A stretch of 64,000 nucleotides of DNA from Tachypleus tridentatus (lineage: Eukaryota; Arthropoda; Merostomata; Xiphosura; Limulidae), in contig NW_027467782.1 of assembly GCF_004210375.1 (NCBI RefSeq), positions 23,291,276-23,355,275 on the forward strand. Direction: 5' to 3'. The notes beneath the pieces were generated by a model. It saw only the letters and a program-made list of their open reading frames with translations. It was not told the DNA's origin and did not search any database. This document shows positions 34,032-46,695 of the stretch, piece by piece; positions within the stretch are counted from its first letter, which is position 1; each line of letters begins with the position of its first letter. Position numbers and translations under genes: made by a program.

Positions 34032-34589
34032 GAAATGTTATTTACATTTAATAAGGTTAAAATACTGTTATACATTCTTTTTCTCCTTCAAACTCCCAGA
34101 GCCCGAATAAAAATGTAGTGTTACAAAATACAATAGATCTAATACTAACGTCTTATAACAAGTGTAATTAATTATAATTGTGCTTTGCCAGCTTGAAAAC
34201 GAAATTCACATAATAGTAATTGGTAATGTAAAGAGTTTTGTTCTCAGTAAGTTAAAACAAGATAAAGTAAACACTTAATAAAGTTTTAAGTATCAACAGG
34301 CTGCTTGGTTTATCACATGTTCTTCAACTTGTATGAAAACTAACTTGCACTTAAATAATATATATATACACACATATATTAAGTTATAATATTGCTACTT
34401 CATAATCAAATTTTTGTTAACTGTACATTATTAAAATTGTACATTTTTACTAACCCTTTTTTTTCTTAAAAACAATTTTTATTTACAAAGTTTATATTCA
34501 TTGTTAAAAAATAAGTTAACTTTGTTCATTAATACAATAATTTATTTTTTTTGTCACTTTCGGTTTGTGTTTACAACGCATCTTTTAAG
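34032..34589. other. No recognised feature
   Basis: AT-rich. Contains short (TA)n. Upstream of a candidate plus-strand exon. Confidence 0.35.
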
Positions 34590-34680
34590 AAAGCCGAAAT
34601 TTTATAGAAGTGAGTCGGACTTAGACGCTTCTGTTCGCGTCGAGAAAGAGACAATAAAGTTGAATCACGGAACACAGAAG
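34590..34680 (+). CDS. Possible exon on the plus strand, unidentified
   Basis: After a T-rich tract and AG at 34588-34589, one base plus 30 codons read KPKFYRSESDLDASVRVEKE then TIKLNHGTQK, followed by donor GTATAA at 34681. CpG content is locally higher than the flanks and the residues look coding. It ends in phase 0, so it could join the phase-0 candidate at 36893. No family recognised. Confidence 0.4.
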
Positions 34681-35417
34681 GTATAAAATAATTATAATAA
34701 CCTAATTTTATAATGTTACTATTAAAAGTTTCTGTATTAACTTTGTTTAAAAATACGTTTCAAAATATACATGTGACTTTGTTTGTTTCCGCTGAAGTTA
34801 TGTTTTTCAAAACAGCATGTGTATTGTGTGATGTTAAACCTAAAGTATTTCATATTATCAGTAGTTTGTTCATCTATATGTATATGATATTTCATCTTTT
34901 GTTTTCTATTATAAGCTGCATATCAAATGAAACTATGATCACATCGAAACAGACACACGTAAATTAATTCTCTGATTTTGTTTATAAAATGATAAATTGT
35001 CTCACTAGATAAAACTTTTAATAAAATGTCCAGATCGAAATTACAGATACTTTTAGACCATTATTAATCTTTTAGCTCTAAATATCTGAATATTCACATG
35101 TTACTCGTACAGTCGTACTTACTCCTGCATAAGGTCGAGCCTAGAGCGACCTAGAGATTAGCTTGTGCATTGGAAGATTCAAGATTCATGTCACGATATA
35201 CTACTGAATGCTGAAACCTCCAATTATGATACGTTTTGATAGAAACATACAATCTCAATATTCGGTTAAGCGTAATTGAATTTTATTATTATTATGCCTC
35301 TCAATTCCATGAAGGAACATAGGGCCGCAATCTCTTGCGAATTCATTAACAAACTGGTTTTTTTAAGTGAGTAAATTGTTAGCACACTGCACAACCCCCA
35401 ACCAGGTAGAGAAACCT
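34681..35417. other. No recognised feature
   Basis: AT-rich. An 84-codon plus-strand frame at 34713-34967 lacks supporting signals. Confidence 0.35.
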
Positions 35418-35632
35418 TAACCGTCCCTAATTTTGCAGTGTAAGACTAGAGGGAAGGCAGCTAGTCATCACTACCCATGGGCTACTCTTTTACCAACGAA
35501 TAGTGGGATTGACCGTCACATTATAGCGCCCCCACGGCTGAAAGGGCGAGCATGTTTAGCGCGACTGGGATGCGAACCCGCGACCATCGGATTACGAGCG
35601 CATGCCTTAACGTGCTCGGCCATGCTAGGCTT
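35418..35632 (-). mobile_element. SINE family 1, body deletion
   Basis: Minus strand: GCCTAGCATGGCCGAGCACG head, GGGTTCGCATCCCAGTCGCG, body lacking the GAGTTGGCGGTGG block, and a truncated tail beginning at the GGGACGG segment. No target duplication visible. Confidence 0.88.
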
Positions 35633-36497
35633 GACCGAAATAATAAATACAGTGTGTCACTATTTATCAAATGTCGCTATAAAGAAAAATTTATAAAAAA
35701 TTCCAACTTTAGCATTCTAAATTCGGATAATTTTAAAAGTAACTACGATACGAACAACAAGCGTTTGTTTTCCATAGAAATAAATATTAAGTACTCTTTG
35801 TATTACAAGAGCCCGATTTTCACTAGGACTAACCTGAAGATTTGATTATATCTTTTTTTTTTATTGAAATAATTTATAGATACAGTTTTAAGAAATGGAG
35901 TTCAAAAATTATTTTTTAAATAAACGGTACCCCATTTAATAGATAAAAAATACAGTGTATATTAGGACAATCCGATATCCTTTCCCATTCAGTACTTGTA
36001 TAAAGATTCTCTCTTTTTTTATATAGAAAATGTTCAATTCTTCTAAGTTTTTTAATACGACGTTATCGAAAACAAACAAGTATTTGCTAACATTACTTAC
36101 TAGGCTTCTCACTGGTTGTGGAGTAAAGTGAATGTCACTTACTAATTGTTTAACTTTTGTTTCTTATTTTCAAGAATTTAATTCAGATGAATAAAATGTT
36201 TCCATGTGAATATAAATTAAAATATTTATAGAAAATTTTATACATACAAATTGTGCTGGACGAAGTAGCCATGAAATGCAGTGTGAGAAACTTTCTTCCA
36301 TATTTTTTTTTTTCTTCACACAGTTAGGTTTTCATTTTAATATCTAGTCCCCTTAGTTACTATACGCAAATATTCAATAATATTGTGGTCCCATTTTATT
36401 GTTGTCTTTTACAGTTTTAACTAGTAGTAAGCGTAACAATACTGGTGAATCAATTGTTGTAATGAAGTGACGTAAGCAAAATAGAAGGTTATTTTTT

Positions 36498-36757
36498 TGT
36501 TTTGAATTTCGCGCAGCTTTACTCGATGGATATCTGCGCTAGCCGTCCCTAATTTAGCAGTGTAAGACTAGAGGGAAGGCAGCTAGTCATCACCACCCAC
36601 CGTCAACTCTTGTGCTACTCTTTTACCAACGGATAGTGGGATTGACCGTCACATTATAACGCCCCATGGCTGAAAGGGTGAGCATGATTGGTACGACCGG
36701 GATTCGAACCCGCGACCCTTAGATTAGGAGTCGAACGCCTTAACTCACCTGGCCATG
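36498..36757 (-). mobile_element. SINE family 1, near full length
   Basis: Minus-strand head CATGGCCAGGTGAGTTAAGG, GGGTTCGAATCCCGGTCGTA, body, and tail TAAAGCTGCGCGAAATTCAA. Inserted in or at the edge of repeat C. Confidence 0.9.
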
Positions 36758-36892
36758 TGTAAATAACAGATTTATGGCCAGTAAGAACTAGACTCACATT
36801 TTTTTGCTTTTCCCGTTCATTTAAAATTAGACTTGAAAGACTTACTTGGAGGACTACAACAAGGCGTTAGTGACCATGTACTCCCTCTCTAG

Positions 36893-36982
36893 GTGAGTAT
36901 CGTCATGAGGACTGATGCAGAAGAGAAAATAAGTGATTCTGAGCAAACGGAAAAGAAGCGCAGTAGCTTTGATGACTTTCCT
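36893..36982 (+). CDS. Possible short exon on the plus strand
   Basis: A pyrimidine tract ending CTCTCTAG precedes 30 codons in phase 0 with MRTDAEEKISDSEQTEKKRS and SFDDFP, then donor GTAAAA at 36983. It is phase-compatible with 34590-34680. However, TAG|GTGAGT here is itself a good donor site, and the segment lies within the span of repeat C, so it may be chance. Confidence 0.25.
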
Positions 36983-37957
36983 GTAAAAACAGTTATTTAT
37001 TCTCTTCTGACATTTATTTTCTTTTGGAAAGCTGTTTGCATTTCTTTCCAATAAAATCCCTGATACGTTTCGTGGATTTTTGATTCTGGTGAGTCTGAGG
37101 CTATGACTGATTTTTATTTTATAGATTTTGAAAACTCCGGTAAATCCTTTAAGCTGTATCTATTTATTTTAATATTTAATCTTGTATAACAGTCACAGCC
37201 TGACATAAATTTTATTGTATTGAGTTAATGTGTTTTTTAAGAATACACAGTTCTATAAATCACTTAACGTCTGGGGATTCTGATGTTTAGGAGTTAAAAG
37301 AAAACAAAACAAACCTGAAACTGTTTACAGTTTTATTATCAATGTTCAAGTGTGAAATATGTTGAGGAGTGGTAATTGAAGTAATCAATAAAAATCTAAA
37401 TAATTCATAATCGGACAAACACCGAAACATTTTTGAATTTCTGTGTTACTACTCTTAAAAAGATACAATTGCTTATAAAGTAAAAAATACAACAAATACT
37501 TCACTAAATATACTGATATTTTCCCATAGTTTTCTAGATACTCATATGTTTATTTTTCTTCAAATTTTAAAATAGTTTTACCATCGCTGAGCTTGTTATT
37601 AAATCGGACAACCATTTATATCTACCTGACATGCGCGGTTTCTATGGAATTGTCCATACGTACTTTGTCTTCAATATTCGTACAACGTTGACCGAGAAGA
37701 CAGTGTTTACATAAAAAAACAACAACATCTCTATTTAAATTCCCGTCCGTCTACATCTATGTACATACGTATATATGTGTATATATAAATTCAGTTATAG
37801 TAGTAAATGAAGCGAGAAAGTGTATGAGAACTTACGTAAATTATTTATATATATACACCAACTTGTTGTGATTTCAGTCGAGGAACCTAATGATGATCAT
37901 GTTTGTACATGATGAGTTATACACCAGCAAATGGTACAAAAGTCCGGTGTACTTCTC

Positions 37958-38132
37958 CACGCCACACCAAACATGATCGACCTTTTATCCATGTGGGCAT
38001 TATAATGTGATAGCCAATCCCAAGACTTGGCGGTGGGTAGCGATGACTACTTGCATTCCATCTGGTCTTTCTGCTACATTAGGGACGACTAGCGCAAATA
38101 GCCCTCGTGTAGCAGTGATTGAAAACAAATTG
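37958..38132 (+). mobile_element. SINE family 1, 5'-truncated and diverged
   Basis: Starts at the post-head section (CACACCAAACATGATCGACC) and retains ACTTGGCGGTGGGTAGCGAT and a decayed tail (GCCCTCGTGTAGCAGTGATT). Lies in repeat C. Confidence 0.75.
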
Positions 38133-38959
38133 TAAGACTGTGTGATACTCTAGAGTAAGTGTGTTACATGAGTTTTGGTTTTCTGTGTTTGATGTTCCAT
38201 GTTTGTATAGTGAGTGTTCTGCTAAGAACAATTTAATAACAAACCGTTATGTTTACATTTGATAAATAGTGTTATTAATTCATAACAAGTTAGTGTAGAA
38301 TATCCTGTTTGTTGTCAACATTATTCATACCTGTTCTACTGTTATTTAAAAAGTTAATGTTGTACTTTGACTTCATCCGTATCTTTTCACACTCAACATG
38401 AGAAGTGAAGCCGTCATAAACAGACACCACGGTTCACAGTATGTATAAAACACGTAGTAAATAATGTTCTCTGTCCAATCAAATATTGTCTACAGCTACT
38501 TTCAAAGTCGGTTTTCATTGACTGTTGTTGTGATCGAATTCTGTAGCATCAAAAGAGGGTAAGATAAAAAGTCTGTAAAAAGTAAACCACTAAAAATTGT
38601 ACGAAAAACCAAGCTTGAGTATTTAGTATGTCAAGAAATGAGAATTACTTAACAAATACAATAATAGGATTTGGGTTTAGAAGCTCAAAATAATAGGTAA
38701 ATTTTGTATTGTTAAAAATACGTCCATAGGCTATGGAATTAAGGGTTAAAAACAACAGGTAAATTGTATAATGTAGAATCTCGTCAGACTTTACATATAA
38801 ACAAACATGAAAGTCTCGATTGGTTCATCACATCTCTGTGACTTACACTCAATAAATCTTACAAAATTATAAAGTCTATAGTATATCTGAGTAAAACTGT
38901 TCGTACAGATTTATAATTGTTATTTTCATTTATATTTGTATATTATTCAGATGTATCAG

Positions 38960-39400
38960 TAAAATAGTCAACCAGGAATGTGTGTTGTTCAAAGCTATTA
39001 ACAAAGTAGTAAACCAGGAATGTATGTTGTTCAAAGCTACTAATAAAATAGTCAACCAGGAATGTGTGTTGTTCAAAGCTATTAATAAAGTAGTAAACAA
39101 GGAATGTATGTTGTTCAAAGCTATTAATAAAGTAGTAAACAAGGAATGTATGTTGTTCAAAGCTATTAATAAAGTAGTAAACCAGGAATGTATGTTGTTC
39201 AAAGCTATTAATAAAGTAGTAAACCAGGAATGTATGTTGTTCAAAGCTATTAATAAAGTAGTAAACCAGGAATGTATGTTGTTCAAAGCTATTAATAAAG
39301 TAGTAAACCAGGAATGTATGCTGTTGAGTGGTAACAGTAAAGTAGTTAACACGATATGCATGTTTTACACATGCTTACGTAAAGTTGTCAATCAGGCATG
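38960..39400. repeat. Minisatellite, 42 bp x about 10, open on both strands
   Basis: The unit is AAAGTAGTAAACCAGGAATG plus TATGTTGTTCAAAGCTATTA plus AT. Since 42 is 14 codons, both strands stay open: MLFKAINKVVNQEC repeated on plus, and NNIHSWFTTLLIAL on minus. Outer copies are diverged and inner ones nearly identical. No promoter, splice or non-repeat coding context, so not a gene. Confidence 0.93.
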
Positions 39401-39889
39401 TATGTTGTACAGATGTACTAGTAATGGTTAGTCGCACGGTTGAGTGCCCCAAGTGAAAATTACGGTTTGCCTGTCAGGGTGTAAATTCGGCTTTTCTCCT
39501 GGCTATAGGTTAGCTAAAATTGGAGGGAAGACCTTATCGTGGTTTACGACGCTTCCATATACGGCACTGCAGATAGCAGTTTGCCCTTGTTTTGACAGTA
39601 AAATAATCATGTTTTATTTCATCAACGGTTGAATAACTTTCCTTGTCTGTTTCTGTATTAAATTAATTCAAACACTAAATATTAAAAATGTGTCGATAAC
39701 AGAGTAACATGCCAGTACTTACCATGAAGAACTCGAGAGGAGTGTATCGATACGACTTATGTATCTGTACGAAATTTGGCAAACTTTCAGTGTATATAAC
39801 ATATATTTGTGTTGACATTTAGTGATTCAATAAAGAGGAACATTGAGTAGTACATGTTGTCTTCATTTGTTTGATAACAATGTTACCTG
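39401..39889. other. No confident gene; locally GC-richer stretch
   Basis: 39430-39600 is less AT-rich, with an open frame (KITVCLSGCKFGFSPGYRL), but I see no splice signals or known motif. Confidence 0.3.
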
Positions 39890-39985
39890 CAAAGTAAAAC
39901 TTACTTTAATGATATCGAGAAAACCCACTTGTAGGGAAATATATATGTATATTGTGAATCAAGCACCTGGCCATGCAGGGCCTAT
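39890..39985 (-). mobile_element. Penelope-like tail fragment joined to a SINE head scrap
   Basis: 39895-39950 is the complement of the CCTACAAGTGGGTTTTCTCG section seen at 31.96 kb. 39959-39983 (AAGCACCTGGCCATGCAGGG) is the extreme 5' end of a minus-strand family-1 SINE. It marks the edge of the SINE-rich region. Confidence 0.6.
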
Positions 39986-41587
39986 TTAGATATGATCCTA
40001 AATAACAGTAAAACAACTGTGTTAAATTATTACATAGCATTAGTAGAGCAAATTTGTTTTAGGTATATTAAGTCTTTTGAAGTGATAAAAGATTTAATAC
40101 ATGTAAAAGATTTAATAAATTATACATTCTGTACTATGAACTTTTTACAAATGCCATAAAAACTTGTGAAACACATGGTCACAGCATATTAAAATCTGTT
40201 TAAAACAAGAAGCTTTTAAAACACCTAAGGTGCAATCATTATTTAAAACATTTTATGTTCAAACAGAATAATATCCTTCATCAGTATTACAATAATTTTC
40301 ACATTTCAATATCAATACCAAGATAACAATCCAAGCAAATAAAATATGTATGTACTTTCAATAACCACTGATGGTGTCTTTATTTATACAATCTACTGAC
40401 AAGATGGTTACTAGCCTGCCTGTACACATAATGTAAATAATCTTGATATACAAGAAGTTTCTTCATGATTTTATATTATGTTTGCATGTTATCTTAGAAA
40501 TGCCTATGGTAAACACATTTAAAATAAGTAAAAGCTGTAATTTATGTTAAACATAAAGTCAAAACACTTTCAGAAAATGTTTAATCTGAACACACACAAC
40601 TGAAACTAGTAAACTTTTGGCAATTAAAGAAGTTGATATCACATACTAGAAATTGACTTTATTAAAAGATCTTGCATTCATGATAAATCAAAACACAAAT
40701 GTGATAATAGGAAGCATTTCAAAATCAGAATAATTAAATCACCAATAATCTAAAGATACAAAGCAAACAATATTTGTAATTACAAGAGAAATATGTACTT
40801 AAGAAATAAACAACATAAATTTACAGTTATAACACAAGAAAATGGAAAATAAATTAAGAATAAGAAAATTATTTTCTCCAATAAGTGCATAGGGTAGCCA
40901 TTTTGAAAGAGAATGCTTTGAATGAAAGTAATATCTTTACAAAAGGCTAGACTGGATGAGATAAGATTAGCTTCTATTTAATAAACAGAGAATAAAACTG
41001 CATTTTAAAGAAAAGGGTGTCAAACTGAGTAAGAAGGTCTTTAATTGTTTTTACAACAGACAGAAATTGAAAAGCCATAAACATTATGGTTAAAAGAAAA
41101 CATACAAGAGTTATTTGTCTCAATTTCATGAGTTAACTGTATAGATGGGTGATATGAATCAAGACAGTCAATGGTTTGGGTATGTTTCATCAACATTACT
41201 TCTATAGATAACAGGCCAGAAGCTTAAAGAACAGCTACATTTCTTGGAAAAAATAACTATCTCATCCTTGACTAATTTGTTTGTACACAAGATACCCACT
41301 GTACCCAAATTTACCTTGTATACCTGCTTACCATATCTCAGGAGACAGAACTCCATTATCACAGAGCAGTGAAAGAAATTATGTAATAATAAGAACCTTA
41401 TATCTTTTTATTTTGCTGAGATACGACTTGCATACTGAATCAAACCTAGTGGCTTCTTTTACCATATGGTTTGTTATATACACTTACTTCAAAATGATAT
41501 GTGAATAACCAATCAAAAGTTTAGAATATCCTCCAGAGTAGTTTACTCAGCTCTTTTAATCTGTAAAAAAGCTGCCACGTTCTTTCA
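39986..41587. other. No recognised feature
   Basis: AT-rich. Open frames at 41168-41508 lack motif or splice support. Confidence 0.4.
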
Positions 41588-41742
41588 AACCAAAATTTCA
41601 AGAAGATAGGTCGTGTCTTTAGTCTGATTGAAATTTCATATTTTACTAAATCTAAATAAATTTTAGGTACTAAGCTATATAAATTACAGTTAAATTCTAT
41701 GGTATCAGTTTAGTTATTTATGATGTTTTGGTAATTTAACTG

Positions 41743-41793
<51 letters not shown>

Positions 41794-41942
41794 AGAAAAC
41801 CTGAAAAAAATTTTGTTTGATATCCTTCATATGCAAAATTTTAAAAGACTTAGAGCAGCAACTGAGTACAAAAATTGTAGCAAGAAGAGATAATTGTTTG
41901 CTTTACTTCTATATTTTTTATTGTTCAATATTTAAGAAAAAT
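41588..41942 (+). repeat. Inverted duplication, left copy (partner at window end)
   Basis: Matches the complement of 63661-64000 at about 95% identity, including CAAAATTTCAAGAAGATAGG, GGTATCAGTTTAGTTATTTA and GAGCAGCAACTGAGTACAAA. It contains a (TA)n(TG)n microsatellite at 41742-41793 that differs in length from the partner. The match runs up to the window edge in the partner. Confidence 0.92.
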
Positions 41943-42799
41943 AGGCTCCATAACTTATTTCTAAATAGTAATTAGTTATGAGTATAATGTCTAATGTTAT
42001 TAATCAACTTTTGTTATTAACAACACCAGTATCACATACCATATTCTACAAAAATGGAAAGCCTAACCACAATGTTTTGCATAGAATATTCTTAGAATAG
42101 AATATTCCTAACATAAATATCTAGAGTGTATCTCTACATAGCACTAATACTTACTTAGTGTAAAACATGCATCTAACTTAAAAAGCAGAAACCTTACCAC
42201 TGAATATTATTATTCACATCAGGTTAACCATTTTGCTATGGGCTCAGTGTAATATACAAGTTCATCTATACAACTGCATACATTAAGTATTTGCACTATA
42301 ACTTTTGATGCAGCATGTATCTTCACAAAATTTGGTAAAGATTACAAATATTTTGTGTATAAAGATATCAGATTTTTTAATTTTTATTAAAGATTCTTTG
42401 TGAATCTGAGTGCAAACTGATTTCATGTTATGATTAAAAAAATTATTCTTTGTTTAAAAATCTCAGATATTATTTTCACAATCTCTAAAACCTCCTAAGT
42501 ACTTTCAGACACTTATTTTCAGCAAGACTGTTTTATGTTATTTTTTCTACTCTAACTATGTGTGATCTGTCATTTGACCAACCTCGCAACCATCATAAAA
42601 ACTTTGGAAATAAATGTAAATGAAGTTTTTCATGCTAGAATAACTACATATTATAACACAAAAAGACAGTAATATAAAACTGACCTTTAGTCTTTCCTGT
42701 CTTGGCTGCATTTTAGTGGACTAATATTTTATAATACAGTCACATTTCAATTATTGTAATTATGTCCAAGTGTGTGTGTATAATTTTTTCCACAGTTTT
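41943..42799. other. No recognised feature
   Basis: AT-rich, nothing supported. Confidence 0.4.
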
Positions 42800-44210
42800 T
42801 GAAGACATTTCTTGATGTTGATGAAATGTTGTTTTATTTTGTTGGTTTCATTGTTAAGTTTATGTTAGTTTTGTGGCTTTTGTTTCTTAATATGTTGAGT
42901 TTTTTGTTTTGTTTCATTGCCTTAATGGTCAGTTTTGATGTAATCTTCCTCTTCACAGAAGTCACAACTGAAGTCTGCAAGATAGCTTTAGAACTTTATA
43001 TTCAAGGCCCCAACCCATTGATACACATCTCCAGCAACGAAAAAGCAATCTTTATAGAATTCACTACCACCAAAACTAACTTTATGTTCAATAACCAAAA
43101 CTACCTACAAATAAATGGCCTAAGTATGGGGAATCCCATGCCACTAGTTCTAGCCAACAATTTTATGACACAGATTGAATTTCAAGCAATCAGTTCAGCC
43201 TTCCACCCACCACAATACTGGTAAATGTATGTTGATGATACAATTGCTGGATTCACATCTACAGAACACATACTTAATGTTTTTCAATCACGTTAATTCT
43301 ATACACCCAAAATTAAGTTAACCTTAAAAAACGAACCAAATATAATTTTTTAACCCTAAGATTACTAGCACTGATACACAATTCAAAACAGAAGTCCACA
43401 GAAAAATCACCCATACTGGATTATACATTCCCTGGGACTCAGCACATGAAACAAAACAAAAACTCAACATATTAAGAAACAAAATATACACAACCACAAA
43501 ACTATGTTCACCTAATAAAATTAACAAAATAAAACAACATTTCATCAACATTAACAAATTTCTTCAAAAAACCATGGAAAAAATTATATACACACTTAGA
43601 TTAACAACAAACAAACAACAATAAATTTCAAAACACATAACAAAACACAACATTCCAGTAAACACCATATTTATTCATAAACCAGGTTCAAAACTAAAGT
43701 CCATACTATGTCAAAGCTACACTGACAAACACAATACCAACATAATTTATAAAATGCAAAGTAACAACTGCCAGGACTTCTATATTGAAGAAACAAGCAA
43801 AATAATGGAAACTAGATTCAAAGAACACAAAAAAAACACCTTCACATGTTTTTGAACACTGCAAATCAAATAAATACAACATAACCATAGAAAACTCCCA
43901 GATACAAAATAGAGAAATAAATATAAACAAACGCAAAATCAAAGAAGCCCTACTTTTTCAGCAACTAAAACCAAAATTAAACCAATATAAAGAAACACCA
44001 TTATAACTTTACCAATTAATAACCTAACCTCCACCTGCAATGCCCCCTACAATCCAGTACTCGTTTATACTTTCGCCCATCAATGGTCACATTCAAACAC
44101 TCTTTCTTAACCTGAAGATGACCTAGGAAGGTTGAAATGTTGTTCTCTCATTATCAGTAAAAGTGTTAGTACCCATACCAGCTGTTCCGAGATACGACAT
44201 GTTTGTTTCT
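42800..44210 (+). mobile_element. Decayed Penelope-like element (RT + GIY-YIG)
   Basis: 42799-43224 ends with FNNQNYLQINGLSMGNPMPL and LANNFMTQIEF, the Penelope-type RT block. A stop at 43222 is followed in frame by YVDDTIAGF, the catalytic palm motif. After a stop-riddled connector, 43730-43960 reads NNCQDFYIEETSKIMETRFK with EHKK, a GIY-YIG endonuclease start (Tyr changed context), then EALLF-like and LKPKLNQY ends. 44110-44200 carries the CCTGAAGATGACCTAGGAAG tail. This RT plus GIY-YIG order is diagnostic of Penelope-like elements. Multiple stops and frameshifts make it dead. Confidence 0.85.
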
Positions 44211-44904
44211 CAAATTGGCCTATGTTATTTTCTATGCTCTTAAACCTTTTTTATTTTCTTACACTTATACTAGTACTAGTGTTTGACAAACACTGGAATT
44301 CTGAAGTGGTGTTCAGATATAATGAACACTCCAGTATGTACACACTTCTAGTTATTCTTAATATTTAATCTTTTCTAACAAAAGTAGAATTTTGCAAATA
44401 AGAAAATTGCATAATTATGTTTCCAGCTAAACTCTGTATCATGATACTGAACACAAATTAGTCATACAAATGAAAGTGAGAATCTACATGGATCATTAAG
44501 CTGGTAAAGACATCAAGTTTTTGACTGTTATGAATACAATAGGATGAACAAATATATATATCCCTGTCATTTAGAAGTGTAAACATGTATATTTTTGCAT
44601 TCATAAATTTGGAGTTTTGATGAGCAATAACATTTAAAAACAATTTCAAATGTGTAACAATTAGAAAATGACATTATTCAGTTCCATGAATTTCTTTTTG
44701 TTTAACTTTGAAGTCTGTTACAATATTGTTATTGTGGGTAAATAATGAATTGTTACTTAAATAGTAACGTAAATTATTTGAAACTTGCATTAAAAATAAT
44801 TTAACCTTTAGGATACTCTTTGGTTTTGTATTTTTTAGTATTATCATTAAATAGATACTACTTGATAATTAAAACACTACAGAATATTTGGTTAGGATAC
44901 TCAC

Positions 44905-44956
44905 TCGAGTTTTAGCTGAAACACTACTTTCAAGACCACTATCTTCTGTAAATGTG
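44905..44956 (-). CDS. Candidate internal exon, unidentified
   Basis: A strong acceptor (TTATTTTTTAAACAG) and a strong donor (CGA|GTGAGT) bound 52 nt. In the frame that starts with one base (phase 2 in), it reads TFTEDSGLESSVSAKTR and ends in phase 0. This matches the phase-2 end of the exon at 46639-46695. Serine-rich, likely a disordered segment. Confidence 0.55.
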
Positions 44957-45774
44957 CTGTTTAAAAAATAAATAAATACTTATTTTTAGTTTATTAAGCC
45001 AATTTAATTTTTCTAACATGTGACTAACTTAAGAGATAAGTTGTAACTGGTACCAATGGAGATTAGCACTACAGAAGAGCTTAAGAGGACAATTAATAAC
45101 TTTCTAGAAAGAACAACAGTGAACATACATTTCTACTTTTGCTAAGAATGGGCATAGAAGGACAGTCTTGGAGAACCCCTTGATGTCCTTAAGTTGTGCT
45201 GACGGAAATAACCAATCAACTACAGTTTAAACTACAGTGCAGTTCATTTTCATATAATTATTTCCAAAACTTTAGACTGTGAAAATATTATCATTACTAC
45301 CAAACAAAGGTAAAGAAAGATCACTGTTTGTATTCTGAAGACTCACATAAAGACTAGCTAATTTTTAGCTTGCTATTAAAATTACAGCAATTACTGACAT
45401 GCCTGATTACAATTTTCCATGAAAAATAACTTGTGATCCACAATGTGCTTCTTAATAAAATTACAACATCTACTGATTTGAGATGAACTCTAGTTTGTAA
45501 CTCAGTAAATAAACTGAAGTCTCATTTAAAACCCTTGTTTAAAATAGGATACAACACTAAACACATTCTCTCATTCTGAATAGTTTGGACAAACATAAAA
45601 ATCTCATATATCGTAAAAAAATATTTGAAGCTGGCTGGTTGTTTGGCATTTTATGGTGCAACTGAGTTATCTGCACCAAATAACCGATAAAAAATTATAA
45701 ATAAGATAAAATTATTAAAATTTGTAAAAATAATCATGTTAAAAAACCCAGTAAAGTTCAATTTTTGAATTAAA
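44957..45774. other. No recognised feature
   Basis: AT-rich, probably intronic. Confidence 0.35.
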
Positions 45775-46340
45775 ACTTAAATAGGACTCTAAACACCAAT
45801 GGACATTAAAAACATTTGTAAGGTGACAGTGTCACCATTGCCAGTGACATTGTCCAGTATTAGGGGTGAACCTGTGGACAAAAACGTTTGAAACAGTGCT
45901 GTTGTTTGGAGTCAAAATGACGGCATGACAGTAAAATGTGGAATATTGTGACTTGAGTGTCACACAGACCACACATTAGTGTATTAGTCTCAGATAAAAG
46001 AAAATGATGAGTTAAAAAACTGTGACCAACATGTAGTCTAGTTAGAATAACATCCTCTTTCTGATTCTCAAGGATACAAGACAGCCAAAGTACAACTGAG
46101 GGTTTTATCTGGAAAAGCTTGTTATCATGTTGCTCACTCCAAGTTGACTGCCAATTGCCAGGCAGAGCCATAGACCAGTTTTATTTGAATGAGGGCATGA
46201 TAGATTTTTAGCATTGAACATCAATCTGCTCCCCAAGTAGTGAACGAGAGGGAACAGAGAATGTTCAGTACCCTTATACACTTGAAATGTACCTGATTGG
46301 AACCTCATTGTGTTTAGAACTTTGTTGTTAGTACAACCTT
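45775..46340 (-). mobile_element. LINE fragment with internal deletion (same group as 24.8-26.9 kb)
   Basis: Minus-strand 46374-46200 reads KGCTNNKVLNTMRF and VHYLGSRLMFN, the region after the RT palm. 46171-45860 then reads NKLFQIKPSVVLWLSC, DVILTRLHVGHSFLTHHFLL and CGLCDTQVTIFHILLSCRHF, the zinc-knuckle-like C-terminus downstream of RNase H. The RNase H domain between them is missing. Frames are broken. Confidence 0.82.
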
Positions 46341-46638
46341 TTAATGTCTGTTGAAACACTACATCAAAAAACAAGTAAATATGAAAAGAAAGAACTTTTC
46401 AAGAAATGAAGTAAATATAAATATACGGATGTTATTATTAATTCTTTAAAAACATCACAAGTTACTATAAACACCACTTTTTTACTACATTATTTTTGAA
46501 GGATTGGTATTAGCCATTCCTACATTTACTTCATTTTTTGAAAAGTTTTTCTTTCTTTACTTGTTCATACATTAATCAGCCATTCCAAAAGTGGTAATCA
46601 AATGTAAACAATATTTAAAATTTGAAAAAGAAACTTAC

Positions 46639-46695
46639 TATAACGTTTTTGCAGCGGACAATTCACTGTTAACAGTTGTCTGTACTCTTCTTGAC
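46639..46695 (-). CDS. Candidate internal exon, unidentified
   Basis: Bounded by acceptor AAAATTACAG and a consensus donor GTAAGT (46633-46638), 57 nt. In the frame with one leading base it reads SRRVQTTVNSELSAAKTL and ends in phase 2, which joins 44905-44956 to give ...KTLY|TFTEDSG. An alternative open frame (QEEYRQLLTVNCPLQKRY) exists but would not join so well. Confidence 0.55.

Larger units (their letters stand above)
35860..38940 (-). repeat. Unclassified dispersed repeat, copy C (inverted relative to B)
   Basis: On the minus strand, blocks at 38935-38780, 38510-38200 and 36480-35860 match copy B in the same order. Copy C is interrupted by SINEs (36498-36757, 37958-38132) and about 1.2 kb of extra sequence. 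Diagnostic strings include (minus strand) ATAAATCTGTACGAACAGTT and ATTACTAAGGGGAC-like junctions. Confidence 0.72.

Noticed and set aside
38930-39431. ORFs of 143 and 149 codons on opposite strands
   Set aside because: Both arise because the tandem unit is 42 bp, a multiple of three. No independent gene signal.
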